Notes under the pieces: generated by a model
The model's database searches: none
What the model saw: the letters and a program-made list of their open reading frames with translations, nothing else
Told to the model about the DNA's origin: nothing
NCBI RefSeq assembly: GCF_000003195.3
Contig: NC_012879.2
Location: 42,240,648-42,304,647, forward strand
Direction of reading: 5' to 3'
Length of the DNA stretch: 64,000 nt
DNA from: Sorghum bicolor
Taxonomy: Eukaryota > Streptophyta > Magnoliopsida > Poales > Poaceae
Shown here: in pieces, positions 1 to 9,714 of the stretch
How the letters are laid out: the number at the start of each line of letters is the position of its first letter
Position numbering within the stretch: position 1 is the stretch's first letter
Translations under genes and position numbers: made by a program

Positions 1-1654
1 TAAGCAGCATGTGTAGCGAGGATGAAGACTTGTACTTGATTATGTGCCCTCTGATTTGCTTCTATGCTGTTGAGTGGCACCTTCCAAATCGAGTAGCCCG
101 CCAATTTGGCTTGTGCCAGCAATGGCCTGTCCCTCCATTCGATACTTCCGTGGAGCTGCACAAGTAAGTCATTTTGGTAAATTTTCCATGCAATTGATAG
201 AAATGTTGACTGCAATTTATTCAAAGTTCAATATTTATTCAATGTTCAATACCATAAATGTTGCTGAAATTTACATGCTTGCTGAAATTTACATGCTTGC
301 TGAAATTTATTTGCTACTTTTTCATTCAATGTTTGCTGAAATTTATTCAAAGATGCATATTTATTCAAAGTTCAATACCACAAATGTGCTAGTGCCTATC
401 CATGCTTGCTGAAATTTATATCCTTAGTCATGAAGGAAGTATTTGTGGCTAGTTCAATTCCAACCTACTTGCTGAAATTTGCATGCTTGTTGAAATTTAT
501 TTCATACTTGGTCCTATATCCATGTTGCTAGTTCAATATTTATAACCCCCTACTGAGTTTTTGAATCAATGTTGTTAAATCTATTTTATTATTTTCATCC
601 TTAATATTTAATTTCAGGATTGATCGTCAGAAACAGAAGAAGACAGTTGAGTTTCAAACGTTGCATCGTCACCACATAGAGGTGTGGGACCAGTTTCATG
701 ACAACCTCTACGAAAATGAGCAACCACATACCAACTACAATTTCTGTGCATACCTTACTTGGTACCTAGGTGTTACACGAACAAGGTTAAAAATTGAGTG
801 GACCCAAGCAGATTATACGTACCTAGAATCATCTGAGGATGAGGACACTTCCTATGACCTTGCAGCACGACAAGGGACACTTATCGAGGCAGCACCTGTC
901 TTGGACCGAGTGGTACATGTCCTTTTCACTTTACAATTGTACGGTTGTTGTCCTTTCCACTTTATAAATTGCACCTATATAAACTAATACAAGTCTTATC
1001 TTATAGGGCAACGCAATCAAGCAATCTGTACTTGATATCGAACGGTTTCCAAGAACAGGTGTGGACGAGCACACACTAAACAACTTTCTTGGAGTAAGTA
1101 CTTGACATCGAATTTATCTAAGAACAAGTATTAAGACCCTCATTTATTATATATCTAACAATATGAATTTTAATCTTTGCATAATAGAGACTAGCACGTA
1201 GGCTTAGGCGTGCTGCAGCTCGTTGCGGTTGCGGTACTAGTGCTGCGATGAATGTGCATGTGCCACAGAAACAACAATGCAACACACTTGTGCATGGTAC
1301 ATCTTCTTTGGGAGGTATATTTTCATTACATTTGTTGTTTACTTGAACTGCGCAATTTTCATGGTATGATATAATGAATTATGTGCACACATCATTTGAA
1401 TAATGTTGATAGGATCTGGAGGACAGAGCTCGTCTCAGCCAACCATGGACACTTTTCAAAGCGATGATGATGATGACGAAGAGGGGGTGGCCGAGGAGCG
1501 TGACTATGACGAGCTTGGGTTATCTCAGCTTCCTGATGCTCCTTCTACTCAGCCTACGCAGGTTGCAAGAAGGCGACGTCGTTCGCCTTCTAGGTACACT
1601 CCAAGCACCGATGCTCTTGGCCACAAGGGTAAGGGTAAGACTAGGAGGCAGTGA
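1..1654 (+). CDS. Plant mobile domain (PMD) protein, C-terminal part, 5' truncated by window
   Basis: Five exons can be joined in one frame: 1-163 (open from base 3), 618-912, 1007-1093, 1188-1314 and 1413-1654, each bounded by GT/AG. The first exon contains VEWHLPNRVARQFG and the second PHTNYNFCAYLTWYL, which I recognise as the distal part of the plant mobile domain (MAIL1/MAIN family, often annotated as 'PP7 long form homolog'). The remainder is a low-complexity tail: an acidic stretch (DDDDDEE) followed by a basic R/K-rich end. PMD proteins occur both as host silencing factors and as passengers of Mutator and gypsy transposons. The neighbouring GRF-finger and coiled-coil genes favour the transposon-associated type, but I see no transposase. 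The N-terminal half of the domain lies outside the window. Product class is fairly sure; function is not. Confidence 0.72.
261..314 (+). repeat. 18-bp tandem repeat in PMD intron 1
   Basis: Three consecutive copies of TTGCTGAAATTTACATGC begin at 261, 279 and 297 (the last ends TTTGC). Further single degenerate copies lie near 340, 405 and 470-505. All are inside the intron at 164-617. Confidence 0.8.
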
Positions 1655-2045
1655 TGAGGACTTCTGTGCTAACACCATGGTAGCAGCTTAGAATTGATGG
1701 CATAACTTTTGTTATTTTTAATGTATCGACTTTGTTAACTTTGTGGACTATTTGTACTATATGAGACTGTATGGTCTTTGTGGACTATTTGAACTATCAT
1801 TTCTGATGGCGTATGTGATTGTATTGTGATATTTGGATGAATCAATGTTTGTATTATACTGTGATGTGTATTTATAACTGTGGATGTACCTAAAACAAGG
1901 GAAACTCTTGCAAATTTTTTCCATGAATTATTCAATGTAGTGCACATTCTGTGGTCCATTCCTATTGGTTATCGCAGTGTAGGCTTTTCAGAAACAGTGA
2001 ACCAATATGGGCTTGTCATTGAATCATCACATCCGAAACAGTGAA

Positions 2046-2198
2046 CGAATCTAGACTTTTCAGATGACAATCCAAATAGACTTTTCAGTTTTCAACTAGG
2101 CTTTTCAGTAATCGAATCTAGGCTTTTCAGATGACAATCCAAATAGACTTTTCAGTTTTCAACTAGGCTTTTCAGTAATCGAATCTAGGCTTTTCAGG
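2046..2198 (+). repeat. 67-bp tandem repeat, 2.3 copies
   Basis: Copies start at 2046, 2113 and 2180 (the last truncated) and differ by about one base. Each unit contains three variants of the motif TAGRCTTTTCAG, and further copies of that motif lie just upstream (about 1980-2030). The array ends about 100 bp before the GRF-finger start codon. A TATATATA stretch at about 2243-2250 follows it and could be the TATA box. The rest of 1655-2303 shows no gene. Confidence 0.85.
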
Positions 2199-2303
2199 TG
2201 CATTTATTTTATACTACAACGGCTACCAAGTATTGGGTTCCTATATATATACGCAGTGGTGAGTGCGTTGCTACTCACAGGAGATTGTTCAGTTGAAGTA
2301 AAA

Positions 2304-2957
2304 ATGTCTGGAGGGTCGTCTAGAGGGAAGGGAAAGGGAAAGAGGGCGATGAAGGGTAATCCCTTTGTTTGGGAGGGTCCTCTTGGTCCTAAAGACTTTG
2401 AGGAAGCAATTTATGATAGGTTCCCCCTTGAGAGCAAACATGATTTTACTAAAGAGGCACCACTGAGGGCATATGATGACCGAAAAGAAGAGTGGCCAAA
2501 ATGCATGCATGGTGAGGATTGTTTGGTGCAGATGTACACAGAGGGGATAGATGGAGGGCGTCGTTTCTTCAAATGTTCACGAGCATGGGTAAGTTATATT
2601 AGTAATTCAACCTTCAATAAGATACTCTTTGGTGCTAAAGCTACATACTTATTGCAGTCATCCTTGTCAAAAGAGAACTGTGGCTTCACCAGATGGGTCG
2701 ATCCTAGACCTATTCATCCCCATGCAGAGTACATCTACTACCTGCAGGACTGTATCTTTGATTTAGAAATGGAAGTTAGCAGTGGTTACAAGGATGACGA
2801 AGAGGACGACAACAGCAATGCTACTGGCTCCCAAAACACAATATGCAATGATCCATACTGCACATGCCCTAATCACAAGAACAAGGGCCCTCCTTCACCA
2901 CCACCCCCACCACCACCACCAACAACGGGAGGCTACTATGGAGAAGGGGCAACATAG
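2304..2957 (+). CDS. GRF-type zinc finger protein, transposon-associated
   Basis: Two exons, 2304-2588 and 2658-2957, encode about 194 residues. The 69-bp intron (GTAAGT...TTGCAG) is a multiple of three without a stop, so retention would also keep the frame. I chose the ATG at 2304 because the open frame further upstream has only a non-ATG start. The protein starts with a basic segment (GKGKGKR), then a GRF-like zinc finger: WPKCMHGEDC, GRRFFKCSRAW, and across the intron ENCGFTRWVDP. The tail is acidic (DDEEDD), with a Cys-rich DPYCTCPNH and a polyproline run. GRF fingers bind single-stranded nucleic acid in other proteins; here the role is unknown. In grasses such small GRF proteins commonly accompany PMD genes and transposons, which matches the gene upstream. 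Confidence 0.7.
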   Translation: MSGGSSRGKGKGKRAMKGNPFVWEGPLGPKDFEEAIYDRFPLESKHDFTKEAPLRAYDDRKEEWPKCMHGEDCLVQMYTEGIDGGRRFFKCSRAWVSYISNSTFNKILFGAKATYLLQSSLSKENCGFTRWVDPRPIHPHAEYIYYLQDCIFDLEMEVSSGYKDDEEDDNSNATGSQNTICNDPYCTCPNHKNKGPPSPPPPPPPPTTGGYYGEGAT

Positions 2958-3027
2958 TTTGCTATGTGGCCACACTACTAGGTCGAACTGAACTAATTCA
3001 CAGGCCACATCCATATGTTTGTTGTTT

Positions 3028-3210
3028 GGCTTAATCACCTAAGGCATGTTAGGGTTAGTCGAAAGAACTATGTACCTTTGTGTGGTATATGTTCTCACAT
3101 GCCATTTCTTGTGCTTGTTAATGGCTTGAATTACCTAAGGCATGTTAGGTTTAGTCTCGGACCTCTGCACCCTTGTTTGGTGCATGTTTTGACATGCCAT
3201 TCAATGTGAT
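3028..3210 (+). repeat. Diverged tandem duplication, about 95-bp unit
   Basis: Two copies share GGCTTRAWTNACCTAAGGCATGTTAG at their start (about 3028 and 3123) and end with a CACATGCCATT / GACATGCCATT segment. They lie downstream of the GRF gene, with no coding signal. The remainder of 2958-3426 holds nothing else I can name. Confidence 0.6.
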
Positions 3211-3426
3211 GTGTGCTACTAGTTATGCAATATACTAATTCGTTAACTTCCATTTCAAATAATTAACCTCATTTCATTGCCTATGCAATACTCAAATACA
3301 AATATTGTCTACTAATACTGAAACCAAATTAAAATTGCTAAAGTGCATTACATGACAACAAATTGAAAAGTCCAACACTAAACAATATTGTCCATGAACC
3401 AAACATAGAACAAGAAGGTAATGTAA

Positions 3427-4029
3427 CTACTGAGTGCAACGAGGCCACTTTCCCTTCCGCTGGGCATCTGGATTCTCATCCATCGCTGCCTTCGCTCGGC
3501 GCACACGCTCAAGCTTCTTTTCCCTCTCCTCCCGAGCCGCAACAACACGTCTTCTTTCCTCCTCTTCCTTGTGCTCCCTCTTTTGAGCCTCCTCTCTACG
3601 TCTCTTCTCTAATATCTCTGCACGCTCTGCATCCCACTCCTTTAGGCCTTGTAGAAGCCGCTTGTCGGACTCCTTAATCTCAGTGTCGATCCACTTCTCA
3701 AAATCACACAATGGTGGAGGGGTCTGCAACAAATATATTTGTTCAAAAAATTAAATCATGCTTCATAGGCCACAAAATACTAAGTGCACAATAGAAAAAT
3801 TAACTTACAATTGCGGCGTTGTTTTGGCGTAGGCTCCCAGACAAAATTGGAACACATCCAATACCTCTGCCGATAGCTACAGTTCAAAGAATTCAATTCT
3901 AAGAAATCATAGCAATTAACGATTCAAACGAAAACTACAATTTACCAAATGATAAATAATAATGAATGAAATTTATCGAAACATGTCGAAAGGTTACCTT
4001 GGTTTGCTACTTTTTCCACGACGTGGCAT
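3427..4029 (-). CDS. Small coiled-coil protein, hypothetical (PMD/GRF-associated)
   Basis: Three minus-strand exons join in frame: 3998-4029 (ATG at 4029), 3809-3866 and 3427-3723, giving 128 residues. Splice sites are GT/AG, and the phases (2, then 0) fit. The N-terminus is MPRRGKSSKPR. A conserved-looking block follows (QNNAAI, then PPPLCDFEKWIDTEI). Most of the rest is a highly charged K/E/R helix (EKRRREEAQKREHKEEEERR) predicted to be a coiled coil. I do not recognise a catalytic family. The gene converges on the GRF-finger gene, and I have the impression that this type of protein recurs beside PMD/GRF genes in grass repeats. Together the three may be cargo or accessory genes of one mobile element, but no transposase or element ends were identified. 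Confidence 0.6.
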
Positions 4030-4308
4030 TCTACGGTTGCATAATATAAATATTAATCATCCATTCAAAAATCTAGCGTCAAAAATCTACAACATACGTG
4101 TAATATAGGTCAAATCAATGTGTCAAAAACTAATATGTGAAAGAGTATACCTGGCTCTTCAAGATCTATGGATCAAATCAAACTTTTGATGGTAGAAATA
4201 TTGAATCCAAATTCGTGCTCGGTTTTTGGAGACGAAGAGCCGAGAGGGGAGATGAAAATATGAACTGCGTCCACGGGTAGCGAAGGGCGTCGGCTGGTTT
4301 GTAGTAGA

Positions 4309-4453
4309 GAGCTCGACGCCGTGATCTACGGCGTCGAGCTCCCTGCCACGTCACAGCCACGTCAGATGCCCCGCTGGGCACAGCCAGGGACCTCGACGCC
4401 GTGATCCATGGCGTCGAGACGTGATACCTCGACGCCATGATGCATGGCGTCGA
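4309..4453. repeat. Three inverted repeats with 9-nt spacers
   Basis: Three near-palindromes have the form (gag)CTCGACGCC-N9-GGCGTCGAG. Arms are 4309-4320/4330-4341 (12 bp), 4392-4400/4410-4418 (9 bp) and 4429-4436/4446-4453 (8 bp). Spacers are GTGATCTAC, GTGATCCAT and ATGATGCAT. They lie upstream of the minus-strand coiled-coil gene. Confidence 0.85.
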
Positions 4454-4881
4454 CCCCCTGGGTCCAAAACTGCGTTTAAGTTTTTTAAGGGTCCAAAAAG
4501 GATTTTTTTTCAAAAAAAGGGCCAAATTGTAAAAAATTGGATCACTAGAAAGATCTTTGAGTCTAGTTTTTTTAACAAATTTATTTGGGAACACAAATAT
4601 TACATGTATTTTCTATAAATCTAGTCACACTTGTAGCACAGAAACCAAAAGTGACAATTAATTTGAGACGGAGGTGGTATATCTATAGAAGAAAAAGGGA
4701 TATCAGTCGATAGTATAGACAGAGCACAGAGAAAGAAATACGTGGACGTCGCCGGTTGATTCTGCTGATATACTGTTACAAAGCGCCACGAACAGACTGC
4801 TCAAGTCCGATCCAGAATCCGGATAGCAAACTGATGCGCTGATGCCGCAATCGACATGGACTCTAACTCTAGACGTAAGTC

Positions 4882-4888
4882 TATATAT
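4882..4888 (+). promoter_or_regulatory. TATA box of CAF1-like gene
   Basis: TATATAT lies 126-132 bp before the ATG at 5014. A TSS about 30 bp downstream would exclude the in-frame ATG at 4900, which supports 5014 as the start. Confidence 0.5.
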
Positions 4889-5013
4889 TGCGCCCTAGTA
4901 TGAGTCTTAATTTTGGTTCGCTGCAGTTCTTGGCATTAGAATCGCCATCGCAAGCTGTGCATCCGGCCGGCACGCCCACGTCTCCTCTCACATCATCGTC
5001 GCCACCTTTCGTC

Positions 5014-5754
5014 ATGGCACACTACGCGTCGCTATATCACGGCGGCGCTTCCATGCCGCCGCTGCCTCCGGGGATCCCCGTCCGCAGCGTATGGAAAGAC
5101 AATCTTGAGCTCGAACTGCGCTTCCTCCATAGCTTTGTTCATAACGCCCGCTACGCCGCGGTGAACATCCATTACCCCGGCGTCATACACAACGGCAGTC
5201 AGAAGCACACCTCGCAGACGGCTGATGAGCGATACAGCGTGGTCAAGGCCAACGTCGACGCTCTCAAGCCCATCCAGGTTGGCCTCGCCATCTACAACGA
5301 CTTCGGCCACATCGTCGCCTGGGAGTTCAACCTCCGTGGCTTCCACCCGGTGACGGACCCGCACGCCGCCAACTCCGTCGGATACCTCCAAGAACGCAGC
5401 CTAAGCTTCGACGAGCACCAGGTGCACGGCATCACGGCGTTGAGGCTAGCCACGGGACTCAGTGGCTGCGGCCTGTTCCGCCGGCCGCAGATATCCTGGA
5501 CCACCTATGCCGGCTTATACCACGTCGGGTATCTCATGAAGTATCTGTCTATGGGTAACCAGCTCCCCGACAGTCTAGGTGGGTTCCTCGACATGGTGAG
5601 GCAGTTCCTCGGCCAAGACGTCTACGACGTGGCCCGGATCGCCGTCGACTGCGCGTTGCCGCCGGGACTGGAGCATGTGGCGAGCAGCCTCTTTTTGGTT
5701 CCGGCGGCCCTGAGCCCTCGGCTCGCCGGCGCGGGCAGCCTACTCGCGCTGTAA
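5014..5754 (+). CDS. CAF1/POP2 deadenylase-like protein lacking catalytic residues
   Basis: An intronless frame of 246 residues from the ATG at 5014. The fold-level match to CCR4-associated factor 1 runs the whole length: SVWKDNLELEL, a VKANVDALKPIQVGLA segment, WEFNLRGFHPVTDP, GYLMKYL and a C-terminal AGAGSLLAL. Normal CAF1 is the DEDD-family 3'-5' exonuclease of the CCR4-NOT complex and shortens mRNA poly(A) tails. Here the metal ligands are replaced. The AMDTEFPG motif reads AVNIHYPG (N51 and H53 instead of D and E). The Asp of the FHSGYDFGYLLK block is His in YAGLYHVGYLMK. The final HQAGSDSLLT block reads RLAGAGSLLAL. The gene should therefore bind without cutting, or be a decaying duplicate. 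Absence of introns is usual for plant CAF1 genes, so it does not prove retroposition. The open frame argues for recent or retained function. Confidence 0.75.
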   Translation: MAHYASLYHGGASMPPLPPGIPVRSVWKDNLELELRFLHSFVHNARYAAVNIHYPGVIHNGSQKHTSQTADERYSVVKANVDALKPIQVGLAIYNDFGHIVAWEFNLRGFHPVTDPHAANSVGYLQERSLSFDEHQVHGITALRLATGLSGCGLFRRPQISWTTYAGLYHVGYLMKYLSMGNQLPDSLGGFLDMVRQFLGQDVYDVARIAVDCALPPGLEHVASSLFLVPAALSPRLAGAGSLLAL

Positions 5755-6663
5755 GCGTTTATCAGACTCAAGTATGAAATGCTCTACGGCGATGTCAGCC
5801 GATTTAGAGGTCTCATCCATGGAATACAGGTTATTTGAAGAGAGAGCAGATTATAAAGGTTGGGCGTACGGTTGCGAGTTTGAGATTGTAAAACAGGTGC
5901 TCCGTCCACTGCACGTCGAGCTAGGCGAGCTGGCGGCCTGGCACGAACACACAAGTAGCTTTATTAGCTTTTTTTTTTCCCCTTTTCTTAGTTTTCAGAA
6001 CAAAAATTAAATAGAGAGCAAGTGGTGCATTAGCCAAAAGAAAAAGAAAAGGAGAGAGTTTATGGGATGATCTTCCTAGCTATTTGAAGAGGACAATCGC
6101 ATTAGCCATATGAAGGCGTTATCGTAGATTCGTAGTATACTAGTACCAATATAGTGTGTTGGCATGAGAGATGAATGCTCATTGCCATGGCTGAAAAGCC
6201 ATGTGAAAGAACTGACATGAGAGATGATCTTTAGTAGTTTTTCTATTATAATGATAATAATGTAGTTGCTTAAAGAAGTATTGCTGGTACGTTGTATTCC
6301 ACGTATATCTTAATTTTTTATCCTTATTATATCTCCGTTGAAACTAATATAGCCAGTTTCTCTACTCGTACCATATCGTTATGCTGATCCTGTTATTTCT
6401 TGTACATATACCTTAATTTTTATCCTTATTATTATCTTTGTTGCATTTAGGTATCCACGTCGATCAATGTGACACGCTATCCACTAATATTAATCTATAA
6501 TAATTTATCCCTTTATTATATAATGAGAATTTATATATAGGATGATTCCATTGCAAATTATTCACAATTCTCGCAACAACATGTGAGATATGTTTTAGTA
6601 CTTCTATATATTCAGTAATCACTAGAACCGAAACTATAGGCCTTGGTACATTCAATAGGACTA
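5755..6663. other. Intergenic, no gene seen
   Basis: AT-rich 3' flank of the CAF1-like gene. Short open frames occur but none resembles a known protein. A direct repeat of 'atgagagatga' near 6160-6230 is the only structure noted. Confidence 0.6.
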
Positions 6664-7086
6664 GGGCAGCCGCAATGTCTACAGCTTAAGCTAGCTCTAA
6701 GGTCAGTCTCAATGTATAGTTTCATGGCGCAGTTACCAAGACTATAAACTAGTTAACCGAGCCACATGAGTTTTATGAGGATGAAACTCCTCTCTCATCT
6801 GATGAAACTCCTTCATTTTTTGCTTATGTGGCACCCTATTTAATGTGCATGACACTCTTATGAAACATGCATTGAGACTGGTCTAAGCATTTTTTCATAT
6901 TTTAATAGAAGAGGGAGAAAAGGTACCTGATCTTGATTTAGAGCTAGACTCGTACACGTATTTTAAGATCATATGAGAGTATCATATCGGCCTAACTATA
7001 CTCTGAGCCATCACTAAAAGCTAATATTATTGGAGAGGTTGGCTTCGAACTAGCTGGCTTAGTGTGGCTTATATCATCGCGGGTGC
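6664..7086. mobile_element. MITE (host of a nested Tourist element)
   Basis: The ends GGGCAGCCGCAATG (6664) and CATCGCGGGTGCAC (ending about 7086) are imperfect inverted repeats. The interior from 6890 (ATTTTAATAGAAGAG, GCTAGACTCGTACACGTATTTTAA, AATATTATTGGA) matches the element at 46490-46738, so this is a family with at least two copies in the window. Confidence 0.6.
6701..6883. mobile_element. Tourist-like MITE nested in another MITE
   Basis: TIRs GGTCAGTCTCAATG and CATTGAGACTGGTC match at 13 of 14 positions. A 3-bp TAA duplication flanks it (6698-6700 and 6884-6886), the PIF/Harbinger signature. Confidence 0.8.
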
Positions 7087-7290
7087 ACCTCTACTAGTGA
7101 GAATCTTAGGGGTTAGGGCATTCAGCCATTCACTTGTAACCGAACATTGCTAAGATTCCGGCGGACCAAATCCCGTCAATACAGTTCAAACACTTTTCCT
7201 TCCACGGATGCTACTAAAAGGAGAGCAATTGACCCTAGCATACCGTAATTAGCTTTATAAGTCAACTTGGATGTTTGGATTGATGGAGTA

Positions 7291-7543
7291 CTCCCTCCAT
7301 ACCCATAGGTCGTTTTGGACAATGGTACGGTCTCTAAAGTCTAATTTTGACTTCTTCTTTTTATAAAAATATTTATCAAAAAGTGGTATAGATATATTTT
7401 TATGAAAGTATTTTCAAGACAAATCTATTCATATGGTTTTTATATTTTTAAACTCAACAACTTAAAAGTTATTTATGATTTATATTCTCAATATTTAACT
7501 CAAACTTTGTCCAAAACGACTTGTTTTATAGGTATGGAGGGAG
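7291..7543. mobile_element. Stowaway MITE
   Basis: It starts CTCCCTCCATACCCATAGG and ends in its inverse (...GGTATGGAGGGAG), with TA on each side (7289-7290, 7544-7545). The interior inverted pair GTTTTGGACAA/TTGTCCAAAAC is typical of Tc1/mariner-derived Stowaway elements in grasses. Confidence 0.88.
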
Positions 7544-7686
7544 TATGTAGGAACTCATGAGCTATGACCACACACTTTAAAAAATATATACCTCCCTGGT
7601 GAAAGCACTTTGTTGGTTCGAGAGGATATTTAGCAACTTTTTATTTTTATAATAATGAGTTCTTTACTAAACTAATGGAGGATAGT

Positions 7687-8104
7687 TATTATGGTGGGCA
7701 ACGTGTATCACCGGAGGAAGTGCACCCGTGGCTAGCAGCGCGGCAACAGAAGGCCGCGACGCGCGGGGCGCGGTCACCACGGGCAGTTCGGCTGCTTTCG
7801 CAGGATTAGCTAGCTGTGCAAGTATTTCGGGTAGATCCTAAAGTTTAGCTTCAGTTTGTTAGCAAGTTGTTAGCGTTGTGTAACTTTCCTTTATATATGC
7901 TGAACAGTTGAATTAATAAAGTTAAGCCAGAGATTGAGAAGCTCTCTCTCGCTCTCTGGCACGTGTGTGCCCCGAAATCTCTTCTGCTCCCGTGAGTTCT
8001 TGATGCCTGGCGGCCGGCGTCTCACGCTCGCCGCCGCCGCGAGACAAACCCTCGACCCCCAACCTCTCACAGATACAACCTACGCCGTACTAGAAGTTCC
8101 AACA
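7687..8104 (+). repeat. 5' LTR of Reina-like element
   Basis: 418 bp. It begins TATTATGG where the 3' LTR keeps TGTTATGG, so the terminal TG is mutated, and ends CCAACA. It contains CCTTTATATATG as a likely TATA region. Confidence 0.88.
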
Positions 8105-8131
8105 ATCTAGTATCAGACGGCTCGTGGGGAG

Positions 8132-9714
8132 ATGTCGAGCGTCGCCACCACCGCCGGCGACACCACGGTCACCACCACCACTCCATCCACCATAACCACC
8201 ACCGCTCCATCCACCGCCGCTCCGCCATCCACCACCACCACCCCCATCTACGAACCCCATCGATAATCTAACGTCGGTCATCTAGGGACTCCAGCGTCAG
8301 CTCAGCCACTTCGCGACGCGCCTGTCGGCCGTCAAGAGCCAGGGCGCCAGCTCCTCCCAATTCCCCGCCTGTTTTCCCTACGGTCTGCCATGGTATGGCG
8401 GAATTCCGCCACAGCCGGGCTCGGGATCAACCATCGTCCACACGACAGCCGCCGCGCCGGGCCTTCCCATCACCTAGATCCCATTCCCGCATTCGCCATC
8501 GCCGCTTCCGAACCTCAGCAGCCCTACACCGCTCCTGCCGACTGGATCGCAGGCGCACGACGACGATCACGCCGAGGGCCTGGGCATGCGTTTCCACAAG
8601 CTATCCTTCCCCACTTTCGGTGGCAAGGAGGATCCCAAGGGCTGGCTCTACAGTGCGACCAATTCTTCCGGGCGCAACGCACTCGCGAGGCGGACAAGGT
8701 TTGGCTCGCCTCGTTTCATCTCACTGGTGTTGCCCAAGATTGGTACTTTGTGATGGAGCAGGAAGCTGGAGGCATCGCAAACATCACCTGGGAGCGCTTC
8801 CGCATGCTGTGCCACCAACATTTTGGCCCGGCATTTGGGACGAAACATCTGTCCGACGTCGCGCGCCTTGCGTTCCATGGTTCGGTCGAGGACTACATTC
8901 AAAAGTTCCAAGTGCGCATGGCGCACGCGGGACACCTCAAGCCACTTCAGTGGGCACATTTGTTCACCGGCGGCTTACCGGATGCCATCCGCATGGACGT
9001 GGAGCTGCAGATGCCACAAGACCTCTAGCGCGCCATGTTCCTGGCGCGCGCGTATGAGCGCCGCAACGCCCCCGCTCCACCTCGACAACACCGGCAGCAG
9101 GCTCCGGGACAGCAACAACTCCTTCTGCTACCTCCTCCCCCAGGACATGTCAACCCGGCCGGGGCTACTCCGTCCACGCCAATTCCCCCGGCCATGACCG
9201 CACCACCTCCTCCACGCCCGTTCAAGAGCTTGACACCGACCGAGATGGCCGAGCGCCGCTAGCAGGGCCTGTGCTACAATTGTGACAAGCCTTACGTGCG
9301 GGGTCACAAGTGTGCATGCCTGTTCTACCTGGAGGTCATGGATGATGATGGCACCGATGGGGACACGGTCGAGCCAGCGGACCAGCCGGCCTTTGAAGAG
9401 CAGCCGCCGCTGATTTCGCTCACGGCCATCACTGGAATCCGCGAAGACACGATGCAGATTCGACTGTCGGTGGGCGAGCACGAATTCACCGCCCTCATCG
9501 ACACCGGGTCGACGCACAACTTCATCAGCACCACGACAGCGCGCCGAGCCAGCCTCAACTTCCACAGCAGCCACGGTGCCCATGTCGTCGTCGCAAACGG
9601 AGACCGGGTGGCGTGCCGCGGCCTGGCGCACGACGTTGGCATCCGCATTACTCAAGATCGCGTGGGCCACACCGACTTCTCCATCGACTACTATTCCATT
9701 CCCTTGGACTGTTG
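8132..9714 (+). pseudogene. gag-protease of Reina-like element
   Basis: Starts at ATG 8132 with a Thr/Pro-rich stretch that soon meets a stop (about 8263). A gag core is readable from about 8390 (WLASFHLTGVAQDWY, FHGSVEDYIQKFQ). Stops at 9026-9028 and 9260-9262 interrupt it. The zinc knuckle CYNCDKPYVRGHKC (about 9272-9313) keeps its CCHC residues. The protease active site is ALIDTGSTHNFIS (about 9490-9530). The frame ends at 9714 and continues only after a frameshift. It would package RNA and process the polyprotein if intact; it is clearly inactive. Confidence 0.85.

Noticed and set aside
3363..3677. Plus-strand open frame of 104 codons
   Set aside because: Opposite exon 3 of the minus-strand coiled-coil gene, whose splice phases and charged helix are more convincing.
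8132..8280. CCACCACCAC-type microsatellite or Gly-rich minus-strand gene
   Set aside because: It is the Thr/Pro-rich start of gag in the retrotransposon; the minus-strand Gly-rich frame is its complement.
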